Assembly: GCF_002280675.1 (NCBI RefSeq)
Contig: NZ_NCEN01000008.1
Coordinates: 1-64,000 of the forward strand
Direction: 5' to 3'
DNA: 64,000 bases
DNA from: Novosphingobium sp. 32-60-15
GTDB lineage: Bacteria > Pseudomonadota > Alphaproteobacteria > Sphingomonadales > Sphingomonadaceae
Part shown: piece by piece, positions 9,601-18,324 of the stretch
Layout of the letters: every line of letters begins with the position of its first letter
Numbering within the stretch: position 1 is the stretch's first letter
Translations under genes and position numbers: made by a program
The notes under the pieces: generated by a model
Database searches by the model: none
What the model was told of the DNA's origin: nothing
Seen by the model: the letters and a program-made list of their open reading frames with translations, nothing else

Positions 9601-10137
9601 AAGGTCGCGTGCTTCGGAAAAGCGGCTTTGGCGCAACCGCACGATGCCCAATCCGCCCAATGCATCACCATCGTTGCGATTTGATGCGAGCGCGTGTTCA
9701 AAGCGGTCTGCAGCGGTGTCGATATCTCCTGCGTCCAAGGCTGAAAAGCCGGCGACGCGGGCTGTTCCAGCGGTTGACGCTGGTGTCGGTTTGGCACGGC
9801 GGGCTTCGGCTCGGCGTTTCGGGGCCGGGGGGGACGCACGCAAGACACGTGCTGTGGCAACAGGCGCTTGCGCTTGGCCGAATGCGGGCTTGGGCAAGGG
9901 TTTGGGGGCGGGTTTTGGCGCTACCGGCTTTGCCTCCGCGCTTTTGGGATCAAGCGCGCGCGCGCGGCGCAATGCCTGATCGGCAAGGTCGTTACGGCCT
10001 TTTGATCGCCAATACTTGGCTTGCTCAAGCAAGGCTTTGACGCCGGGTACCTCGGCCGCTGCAGTGCCCGGTTGGGCCATGGTGCCAACAAGGCACATGA
10101 CGAGGCTACGCTGCAAAAGTTCAGATTTGCGCGTCAT
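6619..10137 (-). CDS. bcsC: Cellulose synthase outer-membrane export protein with TPR repeats
   Basis: 1172 residues with an N-terminal signal (about residues 1-28, ending PGTAAAE). Most of residues 30-640 is TPR-like helical repeat (for example ALEPKSAEA-type and DALGGLGIVRLRQ segments). A proline/asparagine-rich linker follows, then a C-terminal ~350-residue beta-barrel domain that passes the glucan through the outer membrane. The barrel contains SGSYDQDGNGVYGEVAYS and the FGNFDEFRSTIGIRQS end. It overlaps the upstream bcsAB gene by four bases, indicating translational coupling. The length is normal for BcsC. Confidence 0.93.
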   Translation of the reverse strand: MTRKSELLQRSLVMCLVGTMAQPGTAAAEVPGVKALLEQAKYWRSKGRNDLADQALRRARALDPKSAEAKPVAPKPAPKPLPKPAFGQAQAPVATARVLRASPPAPKRRAEARRAKPTPASTAGTARVAGFSALDAGDIDTAADRFEHALASNRNDGDALGGLGIVRLRQSRFSEARDLLERASKQPGAARWAEALTTSRFFAAVEDARRALNSGLKDKAQAMAEDAVRMNYAQPQPALELLAEIYEQQGRFADAADLYSQAGDGGAANETRLRSRAARGRALAAAAQGDDYMAEQEFHNGLMIDSNDPWIRYEFARFMIRKGRRVEAESLIASLSQSTSTDSVYAAALVHQDLGNALAASALIDRIPEGQRTNAMRSFAIGIKTESAIQRAKAMADVGQKAGAISALRQIGAMSALPAARRAQVADALFDLNDTAAASSMAANALNGEITDLAGYDAVVRVLAKTGREDLARAALQKASALGNNSPEGQRAVARMSAGLAVSQAERLRIAGQFAPAFDLLQAAWNSAPDDVEVLSAVARLYQSGKMPARAAQSFQLVLARQPRDRGALLGLAETAQAAGDRNLSERASVKALEAWPEDYQVRLSLARLAEQRGDKSASVRLLKQARALYSQQYGAGPTVPPGGNPFSASNLSTDGNPFRAQSMTAPARINPFALGNGTQLPLVGVASYDPPAMVASQRVASDGWDNSPAAPTRSQNGWDNAASTRSQNGWDNPAPARSQSGWDNPAPTPNRSQNEFGAAPYQPMPSPFPGSSGGYGAMPMGGPVDPVMSGIEADIRALTKSSGPRVDLQTSYRQRKGETGLSAFSEIKGTAEISTGLLGGRVKVRAEGVMIDGGRPEGSGLARFGRNATIEAQSIVAKVPSPLVQAVTQQASGVALSAGYESDLVQAEVGTTPLNMGRTKLAFRAALTPRFTPNLTAKVWVERKPVTDSIISYAGTRDPVSGERWGQVMRTGGGVSGSYDQDGNGVYGEVAYSRYRGRIVPSNSSIEANVGGYLRLVKGEHSQLTGGINANYQTYDNNQNYFTYGHGGYFSPQNFVSIGFPINYTLATDKLDVKASITPGFQSFKQEDTALYPSEPGLQAQLDALKALNTDVRSRYDSLSRTGFAISAGGSAYYRISPSTEIGGNTSFNTFGNFDEFRSTIGIRQSIGGTK
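7869..8036 (-). repeat. GWDN...RSQ repeats in the BcsC linker
   Basis: About residues 700-757 of BcsC contain four copies of a 13-17-residue unit of the form GWDN-(A/P-rich)-RSQ. The DNA copies (tcccatcc...cgttttgtga-like on the plus strand) are nearly identical, a sign of recent slippage. The repeats sit between the TPR region and the barrel. Confidence 0.85.
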
Positions 10138-13100
10138 TTCGGTTCACCTTTATCGCCAATGGCAGCCAGTCGGGCGCGGGCCTGACGGCGGAAGAAGAGG
10201 AAAGCAGGGCCGGTAAGCCCCATAGCGAGGAGCAGTGTGGACAAGGCCATCAGGAACGGACGCTGGCTGAACCAGTAGGCGACCTTCATCCAGACCGGGA
10301 GCGAACCGACCCAATACGTTGGTCCAACGGCAAAGCTGACCATTCCTTCGCCCGAAACAACCGCAAGATCACCCTGGATTTGTGCGTTGATCTTGGCGTC
10401 GGCCATGCCATCCACCAGTTTGGGCAGTTCAGCCGTATCTTCGGCCAAAAGCGCAACCACCGTGCGGTCCTTGCCATGGGGTGAGCGGAAGCTGACGATG
10501 CCAGAAAAGCCCCGCGCGCTGCGCACGATGCTTTCAATTTCAGACGTTTCAGCCTGGGGACGATTGCTGAGGAGCGCGCCGACATATTGCATCGGGCTTT
10601 TTTGCGCGACCTGCAGGGCGTCACCTTCATAACGCAACGGGGCTTGGGCAAACAGCCCTTCTGTCCCGGCAAGCGCGGTGCTGCCGATCATCAGAATGTC
10701 CTGATCTTCAAGGCGGGATGCGTCGGCGCGGTCCGTGATGGTGATGCCGGTAGTCGCCACGCCTGTGGAATCTCCAAAACGGCCCATCAATGTCAGGAAG
10801 GCTTCAATGGCTGCGGCCGATGGATCGCTCGCCATGATCACGGTTGTTTCGGCAAGGTCCGGGCGGATCGTGAACGGATACCCCGCGCTTGCGAACGGTG
10901 CCAGATCAGGCATTTCGATGCCGTGATAGGCCGCCGTCAGATCAATTCTGGATTCCGGCAAAACCGCAACGCGCACGTTTTCAGGCAGCATGCCGGTGCA
11001 TTTAGATTTGTTGGCGACGATCAGATTGTAATCGAACACCAATTCGTTTTGGCCGAACAGGCTGTAGCGCGGTAAGACCACGCTGGATGTATTATCGGCG
11101 CTGTTCACCCCGGCTTTGCCGAACAGTCCGCTCCACCAGCTTCCGGTGACGGGCAGCGATTTCAGGTATTGGCCATTCAACGATACGTCCAACCGCGATG
11201 CGTCACGGTCAAGCCAATTGGCCACGGGATAGCGATACTGCAGATCGATCTCGCCGCCTTGACGCGGCCAGAAGAACAAGTCGGGCGCAACGCGAAAGCG
11301 CACGGTCAATGGGCCGGGCGGCAGGCCCATGCCCTGTAACGCGTAGGGTTCAACGAGTTCACCGACTTTGATCGCGCGATCGGTTGAAAGCCAGCGGGGC
11401 GCGCCATAGCGCGGCCAACTGGGGATGCGTGCGCCGTCAAAGCTCATCCGTGCGCCGCCAAACACACCTTTGCCCGTGGCGATGGCCGCCGCGGCCAATC
11501 GCAATTCGATATCATCGCGGCCCATGATGACCAGCAATTTGCCAAAACGGTCGGTGGGATTGACGATCACCGCAGCCGACGGCCCGGTAACCGCAAGGCC
11601 GAGTTCGGGCATGGCATCGCCGCGGTTCAGGAACACCACCGCGTTACCGGTGGGGATGGCACCGAACGACGGCTTGAAAGCATAGCCGCGATAGCTGGCA
11701 AGGCTGCCGAGCCACGATGCTATGGAGGCGGCGGCTTCAAGTTCGCCGTGATGGGGCTGGCCGGGGAATACGAATGGCACTTTCAGTGCGGTGTTGATGC
11801 CCTTCTCGAAGAACGGAGAGGGCAGGCGGGCAAGGTCGGGAGTGTTGGGCAGCGGTTGCAGTGTCAGATCCAGCCAGGACCGCGTATTGCTGATATTGGC
11901 CCAGAGCAGGCTGTGGAACGGGTCTTCGCAATCGCGCGCATAATGGCCGATCAGGCGCAAGTTCAACTGGTTGTCACCGGGTAGAAACAGCGCAGGGTTG
12001 ACCGGTACGGTGATGATCTGGCCGCCAGAATTTTGCGGCAGAAGCTGGACAACTTGCACCACTTCGCCGTTGACGATGATCACCAACTGGCTGCGATCAC
12101 TCAGCAATGCAGGGGACCACGCGGTCTGCAATGTGATTGAGGCAGCGCTCACCACTTGATCCTGCCGCACCCCGAACGGGATGCTGATTTCGCCGCGCGT
12201 GCCTTGCAAGCGGATCGCATTGCGAATGCGCAAGTCTTTGAATGTCAGGCGTTCTGTGCGTTGGTCTGATGGGGTTGCAGCCGCAGTTGCGGGATCTGCA
12301 AGCAGGGCTGCTACCGGGCCTGTTACAGGTGCTGCCAAAACGAACTGCGGTGCCAAGGCATAGCCAAGAGCGAAGAGGCCAAAGGCCAGACCTGCAGCCT
12401 TCAGCAGTTTGGACGTTCCAGATGAAGCTGGGGCAGAAGGCTTTTGAACTGGTGGCGTTTGCGCAATCTGCATCGCCTTTTCGGCTTTGCGTTCATTGAA
12501 ATTCAGGCCGAGTGCGCGCTTGATGGTCAAGATATCAATCAAAATAATGTCCCAGAACGAACGTAGGCCTGAAACACGCTCTGGCGCGTAACTGCGCTGC
12601 CATGCATCGGCACGCCCCATGACCACGCGCACAATCTGCCGCGCAGCCACGTGTTCAAGCTTATGGAATTGCACCGCGATCATATCACCTTTGCGGCGGA
12701 TCTGATCGACCGGGATTGCCAAATTCTCGGTCCCGGCAGACAGCACGATGTGGCGCGTCACTGTGTCAGCTGGCGCTGCGTTTGCCGGAATGCGAATGGC
12801 CGCGCCGCCCATCGAAATGTCGGTCGTAACGCCATTGGCGACATGGCCTGACGCGAAGTGGACGGTCACCGGCAAAGCTGCGTCAACGCGGATTTCCTTG
12901 CGCGCCTGACGGGATTCACGCGCGACAGAAACCGCTGTTGTCAGCAAGACCAGACTGAACAGGGCCCACGCCAGATTCAGCGCGAGCGTATCTAGCTGGA
13001 CGTTGAAGTAGCTTTGAAAAAACAGGTACTTGGACACAGCAAGGAGCACGCCGCCCAAGATCAGGCCAATCGTGATCATGTGCGGCTTGACGATGGCCCA

Positions 13101-14570
13101 ATCGAAGAACGTCTTGTCGAGCAATTCGCCCTTGTCGGTGACGTTGAACTTGCCTTTGCGCGGCTGGAACCACGTCATGACAGTTGGCGCCACCAGATGG
13201 AACGCCAGAACCGTTTCGTAAATTTCGCCCCAAAATGGCCGCCGCCAGCCAGATTGCTGGCGCTCTGCAGCGACTTGCGAACAAAACAGGTGAGGCATCG
13301 CATAAGCGAAGATCAATGTTGCCGAGGCCTGGATGATGTTCTGGCCGAAGATCAGGTAAGCCAGCGGGCTGGTCAAAAATACGATGCGCGGCAGCGGGAA
13401 CTGAAAGTGCAGCATCGCGTTCAGATAGCAAAGCCGCTGCTGCCACTTGAGACCCTTGCCCATAAGCGGATTATCGATCCGCATGATCTGCGTCATCCCG
13501 CGAGCCCAGCGGATGCGCTGCCCGATGTGAACGACCAGACGTTCGGTGGCCAAGCCCGCCGAAAGACGCGTGGAGATATAGGCGGTGTTCCACCCCATAC
13601 GCTGAAGCTTGAGCGCGGTGTGGGCATCTTCGGTGACGGTTTCACCGGCAAAGCCGTTGGTTTGCGCCAAAGCTTCTGCCCGGATGACCGCGCAACTGCC
13701 GCAGAAAAACGTGGCGTTCCACAAGTCGTTGCCGTCTTGTACCGGGTTGTAGAACAAGTCGCCTTCGCCCGGCATGTGGCGTGCCGAGGCGATATTACGT
13801 TGCACCGGATCGGGCGAATAGAAGAAGTGCGGCGTTTGCATCAACGCCAGCGCCGGATCCTTTTGGAACCAGCCCACGCTCAATTGCAGGAACGAGCGGA
13901 CCGGCACGTGATCACAGTCAAAAATGGCGATCAATTCGCCATCGGTCTGCTTCATCGCTGCGTTGAGATTGCCTGCCTTGGCGTGAAGGTTGTTATCCCG
14001 CGTGATATATCCGCAGCCCGCTTCACGCGCAAAAGCGCGGAAATCCGCGCGTCGACCGTCATCCAGAATGTAAACCCGGAAGCGATCGGCCGGGTAATCC
14101 ATGTCCATCGCCGCGTAGACGGTGTTCCGGACGATATCCAAACTTTCGTTGTACGTCGGGACATAGACATCAACGGTGGGCCAGGTGTCCGGTTCGCCCT
14201 CAATCTCGACGACGGGGCGTTCCAGCGGCCAACTGGTTTGCAAAAAGCCCAGCAGCAGCAGCACCCATGCGTAAAGTTCGGCCAGATACAGCCCGGTTCC
14301 GAACACGAATTCAGGCAGGGTGTTGAATGACAGCGTCTGCGTGGTGCGCCAGAACATGTAGCGCGTCGACGTCAAAATCGCCAGAATGCCGAGCGTCAGG
14401 ATCATCTTGCGTGATCTTGTGCGGCTCAACATGATCGTACCAACGATCGTGCCACCGGCCATCAGCCATTGCTGGGTGAGGTCGAGCGGCACGCCAATCA
14501 CAACGACTGCGGCGAATGCCAACGCAGCCAGTGACAGCACCGTTTGTGCGCGTTTTAACAATCCGTTCAT
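10134..14570 (-). CDS. bcsAB: Fused cellulose synthase BcsA-BcsB with PilZ domain
   Basis: 1478 residues combining the membrane glycosyltransferase and the periplasmic partner in one chain, as in acetic acid bacteria. BcsA part, residues 1-~700: TM helices at the N-terminus, DDG 170-172, DCD 218-220 (metal/UDP), FFCGS 288-292, catalytic TED 313-315, QRIRW 351-355, then further TM helices. PilZ domain at ~552-655, with RQARKEIR (554-561) and DISMGG (584-589) both intact, so c-di-GMP activation is expected. A TM helix at ~725-745 leads into the BcsB part (from ~770), which ends in a TM helix and a basic tail. Coupled to bcsQ (4-base overlap) and bcsC (4-base overlap). Confidence 0.96.
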   Translation of the reverse strand: MNGLLKRAQTVLSLAALAFAAVVVIGVPLDLTQQWLMAGGTIVGTIMLSRTRSRKMILTLGILAILTSTRYMFWRTTQTLSFNTLPEFVFGTGLYLAELYAWVLLLLGFLQTSWPLERPVVEIEGEPDTWPTVDVYVPTYNESLDIVRNTVYAAMDMDYPADRFRVYILDDGRRADFRAFAREAGCGYITRDNNLHAKAGNLNAAMKQTDGELIAIFDCDHVPVRSFLQLSVGWFQKDPALALMQTPHFFYSPDPVQRNIASARHMPGEGDLFYNPVQDGNDLWNATFFCGSCAVIRAEALAQTNGFAGETVTEDAHTALKLQRMGWNTAYISTRLSAGLATERLVVHIGQRIRWARGMTQIMRIDNPLMGKGLKWQQRLCYLNAMLHFQFPLPRIVFLTSPLAYLIFGQNIIQASATLIFAYAMPHLFCSQVAAERQQSGWRRPFWGEIYETVLAFHLVAPTVMTWFQPRKGKFNVTDKGELLDKTFFDWAIVKPHMITIGLILGGVLLAVSKYLFFQSYFNVQLDTLALNLAWALFSLVLLTTAVSVARESRQARKEIRVDAALPVTVHFASGHVANGVTTDISMGGAAIRIPANAAPADTVTRHIVLSAGTENLAIPVDQIRRKGDMIAVQFHKLEHVAARQIVRVVMGRADAWQRSYAPERVSGLRSFWDIILIDILTIKRALGLNFNERKAEKAMQIAQTPPVQKPSAPASSGTSKLLKAAGLAFGLFALGYALAPQFVLAAPVTGPVAALLADPATAAATPSDQRTERLTFKDLRIRNAIRLQGTRGEISIPFGVRQDQVVSAASITLQTAWSPALLSDRSQLVIIVNGEVVQVVQLLPQNSGGQIITVPVNPALFLPGDNQLNLRLIGHYARDCEDPFHSLLWANISNTRSWLDLTLQPLPNTPDLARLPSPFFEKGINTALKVPFVFPGQPHHGELEAAASIASWLGSLASYRGYAFKPSFGAIPTGNAVVFLNRGDAMPELGLAVTGPSAAVIVNPTDRFGKLLVIMGRDDIELRLAAAAIATGKGVFGGARMSFDGARIPSWPRYGAPRWLSTDRAIKVGELVEPYALQGMGLPPGPLTVRFRVAPDLFFWPRQGGEIDLQYRYPVANWLDRDASRLDVSLNGQYLKSLPVTGSWWSGLFGKAGVNSADNTSSVVLPRYSLFGQNELVFDYNLIVANKSKCTGMLPENVRVAVLPESRIDLTAAYHGIEMPDLAPFASAGYPFTIRPDLAETTVIMASDPSAAAIEAFLTLMGRFGDSTGVATTGITITDRADASRLEDQDILMIGSTALAGTEGLFAQAPLRYEGDALQVAQKSPMQYVGALLSNRPQAETSEIESIVRSARGFSGIVSFRSPHGKDRTVVALLAEDTAELPKLVDGMADAKINAQIQGDLAVVSGEGMVSFAVGPTYWVGSLPVWMKVAYWFSQRPFLMALSTLLLAMGLTGPAFLFFRRQARARLAAIGDKGEPK

Positions 14571-15301
14571 GCAGCCTGGCTGGTTCGACGCGGTGGTTCG
14601 TGCGCAACAGCGCTGGCAGCGTGGGCCAGCGGCACCATGCCAGCGACCAATTCGCCCAACGTGTTGATATCATGAAGCGCGGCACTGACGGGCGCGTGGC
14701 GAACCAAGGGGTGGATCATCGCCGCAGATTCGGCAACGGCTTCATCGCTACGAATGGTGGCAAGGAGTTTGTCGCCCAACAATTCGCGCACGAAGACCGC
14801 TGCGTGGCGCGCCAATTTGCGCGTGTCGTCCGCCTTGTTCAGCACAAAACGCGTGTTTGGCCCGGCGGCGTCCAACGCTTCGGGCAGGCCCACCAGACAT
14901 TCGCCCGATGGCGCCAGCACCAGAATGTACAGTGCTGCGTATGGGCGCAGTTGCTCAAACAGGCTCATGTCTGCTGATCCGACATCGGCGATCATCAGCA
15001 TGTCCTCGGCAAAATTGATTTCACCTGCGGCCAGACCGTACGTCAAATCGCCGCGGTCTGCGATTGTGTAGGCATCGCGCAACGTGACGCCGTGCACAAC
15101 CAGATCGTTTGATTGTGCAGTGTCCAGTGCCGGAAGTCGATCAGTCGGTTCCAGCCCGAAATGCAGAGCCATTGTGCTCCGCGCGGCCATATCCAATACG
15201 GTCACCGGAAGGCCCGCTTGCGCGAGCCCGATGGCCAGGTTTGCAACGACACTTGTCGTTCCCACGCCGCCCCTCAGGCCTTGCACCAGCACCAGTGGCA
15301 T
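14567..15301 (-). CDS. bcsQ: Cellulose-operon ParA/MinD-like ATPase
   Basis: 244 residues. Carries the unusual P-loop LRGGVGTTS (9-17), in which the usual GKT lysine is replaced by Thr. BcsQ of enteric bacteria has the same RGGVGTT form, so this is characteristic rather than damage. The deviant-Walker region VTVLDMAARS follows, with LMIADVGSADMS and FVLNKADD further on. BcsQ is thought to place or assemble the synthase at the inner membrane. Sits between the bcsR-like gene (TGATG junction) and bcsAB. Confidence 0.82.
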   Translation of the reverse strand: MPLVLVQGLRGGVGTTSVVANLAIGLAQAGLPVTVLDMAARSTMALHFGLEPTDRLPALDTAQSNDLVVHGVTLRDAYTIADRGDLTYGLAAGEINFAEDMLMIADVGSADMSLFEQLRPYAALYILVLAPSGECLVGLPEALDAAGPNTRFVLNKADDTRKLARHAAVFVRELLGDKLLATIRSDEAVAESAAMIHPLVRHAPVSAALHDINTLGELVAGMVPLAHAASAVAHEPPRRTSQAA

Positions 15302-15660
15302 CAGATGGTCCCCTTGCTGACGGCCGTTGAAATGCGGGCGAGCAAGCTGCGCACATCTTGTGGTTCATGTGTTTCGGTGCGCGCGTTGGTATGGGGCGGC
15401 TGTCCACCGTATTTGCGTGAAAGCGCAGCGCCCAGTGGCAACGCATTTTGTGCAGCAGGCGATTGCACACGAACTTCCGGTTCGGGTTCACGCGCGGGTA
15501 CCACCACGTTGCCAATGACCGTTTGCTGGACGCGTGGATCGCGCAATATTGCTTCAAAGACGGGCCAAGCTTCCGCCTCGGTGAAGCGATCACCAAAGTC
15601 GCGATACTGGAAGTCGGTTTTGCCAAGACGGTCAAAGAGGGTCTTTACATCAGCACGCAT
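15301..15660 (-). CDS. Small first gene of the bcs operon, BcsR/BcsO-like
   Basis: 119 residues, soluble. The N-terminal segment LFDRLGKTDFQYRDF...AWPVFEAIL resembles BcsR, which pairs with BcsQ in enteric cellulose systems. The rest is disordered and Pro/Glu-rich, ending in a short RSLLARI motif like those of BcsO/BcsP. ATG 15660 has AAGGGCAG about ten bases upstream; a longer in-frame start at 15720 lacks this. Its stop overlaps the bcsQ start (TGATG). Assignment rests on weak similarity plus position. Confidence 0.6.
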   Translation of the reverse strand: MRADVKTLFDRLGKTDFQYRDFGDRFTEAEAWPVFEAILRDPRVQQTVIGNVVVPAREPEPEVRVQSPAAQNALPLGAALSRKYGGQPPHTNARTETHEPQDVRSLLARISTAVSKGTI

Positions 15661-16221
15661 CGAGTATCTGCCCTTAGTAGAATGCCGTAATAGCTCACAT
15701 AAATTGGTTAACAAATCCAAAATGTATCAGCGGCGGACCAGAGCAGTTGCGGCGCGAGTTTCTGATGGAAAACTGGCGAATTCTGGAGAGTCTGAACTGT
15801 TCGACTTCCCGCCGGAGGTGGCTAAAGCCTTAGAAATTAGGTTAATAAAAACAGGAGTTTAAGCGAAGGGCGCTTGCAGCTTTGGCAGTTACTGCATTTT
15901 TCAGGCAACACGCGATTGCCAACGGAAAGCTGTAAATTTTTATCCGCAAATTTTTGCTTGAGATCGTTTCGCACGAAAAAAATTATTAAAGTTTTGGGCG
16001 GTGAAGGGGTGGCGCGACGAATTCTGTCCCTTTGACAAGCGTCGGTGCCGCGCCGTGATTTCAGGCCAGACTACATCTCGAATGTGTTGCACGGATGTCG
16101 TTTGTTGCCGCGTGGCCGATCAACCCGCAAAACAGGCTTGCAATGCCATCGTCGGCTCAATTTGCTTATAGTTATCTGATAAATAGTACTAAAGGTATAT
16201 AGAACATGCTATCTGTGCCTG
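15661..16221. other. AT-rich intergenic region upstream of the bcs operon
   Basis: About 560 bases that must hold the bcs operon promoter (leftward) and a promoter for the exported protein at 16222 (rightward). An open frame of 46 codons at 15722-15862 has no clear ribosome site and no recognisable product. The stretch 16160-16204 is very AT-rich (TTATAGTTATCTGATAAAT) and is the best candidate for the rightward promoter. I see no strong repeat here. Confidence 0.5.
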
Positions 16222-16509
16222 ATGCATTCAGGCTCCCGCCTTGCCCCAGTGTTGTTTACAGCCTTGGTGCTTGTCAGTCCCACGCAGGCAGAAAGCCAGG
16301 AAGCGCCGTTCAAGCGTACGGAACGCGGTGGGCAGATTACGCCCAACTTCTTGGATGGTGTGTCGCCCGAGGCAAAAATAAAGCTGCGCACCCGCTCCGC
16401 GCCCGCCGTCACAAAAGCCACACCAGCGCCGAAATTTCTCCCATCACCAAAAGGCAATAGCGACCCCATCGGCCGGATCATCGCGCTTCGCACCCGGCCA
16501 GAAGACTAG
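16222..16509 (+). CDS. Small predicted exported protein (95 aa)
   Basis: Begins with a signal peptide (hydrophobic PVLFTALVLVSP followed by a TQAES cleavage-type site near residue 24). The mature part is short, basic and proline-rich (KFLPSPKGNSDP) with no known domain. It lies just outside the left att repeat, so it is chromosomal rather than island-borne. ATG 16222 is preferred over the out-of-frame ATG 16206 because only this frame encodes a signal peptide. Confidence 0.55.
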   Translation: MHSGSRLAPVLFTALVLVSPTQAESQEAPFKRTERGGQITPNFLDGVSPEAKIKLRTRSAPAVTKATPAPKFLPSPKGNSDPIGRIIALRTRPED

Positions 16510-16559
16510 ATACAGCGTTTGAGGCGTTCAGCGCATCAACGGAACGGGGGGGGGAGACA

Positions 16560-16605
16560 TGGTGCCGGCTAGAGGATTCGAACCCCTGGCCCCCTGATTA
16601 CAAAT
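16560..16605 (-). repeat. attL: 46-bp tRNA-Thr 3' remnant
   Basis: Identical to 27530-27575, then diverges at once (tagatgg here, caggtgc in the gene). Covers the CCA end, acceptor 3' strand, T arm, variable loop and the anticodon arm back to the anticodon loop. The 5' half of the tRNA is absent, so this copy cannot give a functional tRNA. Confidence 0.92.
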
Positions 16606-16711
16606 TAGATGGCGAAACTAGGCGGGCTGGGCAGTCTGATTGCGAAACTCCAGAATATATGGGCTTCTGCATAACCTCAAATAACTGCTGATTGCGTCTG
16701 ATGACCATCTC

Positions 16712-16755
16712 GTGCATGTAGCGTGCATGTAGCGTGCATGTAGCGTGCGTGTAAG
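16712..16755. repeat. Four 11-bp tandem repeats near the left end
   Basis: GTGCATGTAGC occurs three times back to back (16712, 16723, 16734), with a fourth degenerate copy at 16745 (GTGCGTGTAAG). They lie about 107 bases inside attL and immediately upstream of the integrase start. Two matching units occur near the right end (27452-27473). Likely arm-type binding sites for the integrase or its directionality factor (inference). Confidence 0.85.
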
Positions 16756-16764
16756 GGCAGGGCA

Positions 16765-18147
16765 GTGACCATCGAAGCAAAAGAACCGGCAAGCGATAGA
16801 AAGCCTACCGCCATCTCGAAACGAACCGTTGACGCCTTTACCGTGCCCAAGGAGGGCAAACAGGCCATACTCTGGGATGCGCAAACAAAGGGCTTTGGCC
16901 TCTTGGCGATGCCATCGGGAACCAAGACATATATTTTCCAATATCGCATTGGTGGCCGAGCCGGAAAGCTGAAGCGCTATACAATCGGGCGTCATGGTGA
17001 ATGGACGCCTGATCGGGCGCGCAAGGAAGCAGAAATTCTTCGGGCCGAAGTCGTGCGCGGTAACTGCCCTATTGAGGCAAAGCGCGCCAAGGAGGCTGAT
17101 GAGGCAAAAGCACTGGCCGCTCAGATCGAAGCGGACCGTTTGCTGAAAGAGTTGGCGTTCTCTGCTTACGTGGACGCGTTTATCAAGGGCTTGCCGAGCA
17201 AGATGAGCGACCGAACCAAGGAATCATATGCGCAAAGCCTTCGTGGCCATGCGGTGCCAGTGCTGAAGGACAAACCCCTACCTCAGATTACCACCGCCGA
17301 TTTGATCAATGTCCTAGACGGCATTCCAGCATCGCAGCCAGCCGTACGCCGCAATGTTTTCGCAACCGTTCGTATTCTGATGAATTGGGCGATCAAGCGG
17401 CGGGACATCGAAGCCAGTCCGATTGCCACAATGGACCAGCCCGAAGCCGTGGAAAGCCGAGACCGCGTTCTCAGTGACGAAGAGCTGCCCCTTATCCTTC
17501 GCGCGATCGGCATGCTGAACGACCCACTGAGGACATGGTATCTCTTGCTCTTCATGACAGGCCAACGGCGCGAAGAATGTGCGGGGGCCGATTGGTCAGA
17601 ATTTGATCGGGCGACTGCCTCGTGGACATTGCCAAGTCACCGAACGAAAAATGGCAAAGCGCATCTCGTCCCGTTGGCAGATTCCGTTTTGACCATCCTT
17701 GACCGGCTGGCAGGGCAGGAAGGGAAGTGGCCGCGCTCTGGTTTCCTGTTTTCGACTGATGGCGGCGCAACGCATGTGAAGGGCTACAGCCGCGCAAAAG
17801 CCTGCCTTGATGCGGCTATACTAAAGACCCAAGCTGATGGCGCAGCAGAAGCCTGTGAAGGCGTGGCCCCAATCACCATAGCACCTTGGCGCATACATGA
17901 CGCACGGCGCACACTGGCAACGGGCTTTCAGCGGCTAGGCGTAAGGTTCGAAGTGACCGAAGCGACCTTGAACCATGTGTCGGGTGCCAGCCGTTCGGGC
18001 ATTTCAGCCGTTTATCAACGATACGATTGGGCACCGGAAAAGCGAGAAGCGCTGGGCAAGTGGGCTCAGCACCTCGACAATCTGGTGACACCTGTAGAGC
18101 CTAACAATGTGATCGCATTCCCCAAAGTTTCTGCGGGCGCAGCCTGA
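16765..18147 (+). CDS. int: Tyrosine-type integrase
   Basis: 460 residues of the P4-like family: N-terminal arm-binding DUF4102 domain (~20-110), SAM-like core-binding domain (~130-220), catalytic domain (~235-430). Catalytic residues visible: R268 or R269 in TGQRREE, K295 in RTKNGK, H378 and R381 in HDARRT, H404 in LNHVSG, and the tyrosine Y417 in VYQRYD. The start is GTG 16765 with AAGGGCAG ten bases upstream. The 11-bp repeats sit directly over its promoter region, so Int or a partner may repress its own expression. Confidence 0.95.
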   Translation: MTIEAKEPASDRKPTAISKRTVDAFTVPKEGKQAILWDAQTKGFGLLAMPSGTKTYIFQYRIGGRAGKLKRYTIGRHGEWTPDRARKEAEILRAEVVRGNCPIEAKRAKEADEAKALAAQIEADRLLKELAFSAYVDAFIKGLPSKMSDRTKESYAQSLRGHAVPVLKDKPLPQITTADLINVLDGIPASQPAVRRNVFATVRILMNWAIKRRDIEASPIATMDQPEAVESRDRVLSDEELPLILRAIGMLNDPLRTWYLLLFMTGQRREECAGADWSEFDRATASWTLPSHRTKNGKAHLVPLADSVLTILDRLAGQEGKWPRSGFLFSTDGGATHVKGYSRAKACLDAAILKTQADGAAEACEGVAPITIAPWRIHDARRTLATGFQRLGVRFEVTEATLNHVSGASRSGISAVYQRYDWAPEKREALGKWAQHLDNLVTPVEPNNVIAFPKVSAGAA

Positions 18148-18324
18148 AGAAAACGGGAGCCCCGGCAGATTTCACGGACATAGTCTGTGGATCGATCACC
18201 GCGCCGCCGTTGGCAAATACCATCGGCGCGCGGTAGATCATTCCGGGGGCTAGGCTGGCCGGCCGAACCGGGGGAATTCCGCTCTCCCTGCCCCTAACTT
18301 ACGGCGGACCGGAGCGGACCGGAC

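Noticed and set aside
13014..14330. A 438-codon open frame antisense to bcsAB
   Set aside because: It lies fully inside the conserved BcsA coding region, its product is low in hydrophobic patterning and rich in His/Arg/Gln, and it shows no family motif. Typical shadow frame in GC-rich DNA.
14567..15301. BcsQ P-loop lacking the GKT lysine as evidence of a dead gene
   Set aside because: Enteric BcsQ has the same RGGVGTT sequence, so it is a family feature.
15722..15862. 46-codon frame upstream of the bcs operon
   Set aside because: No Shine-Dalgarno sequence, no family and no coupling with neighbours. Kept only as a note under the intergenic region.
16712..16755. CRISPR-like appearance of the 11-bp repeats
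   Set aside because: Units are 11 bp, contiguous and without spacers, and no cas genes are in the window.
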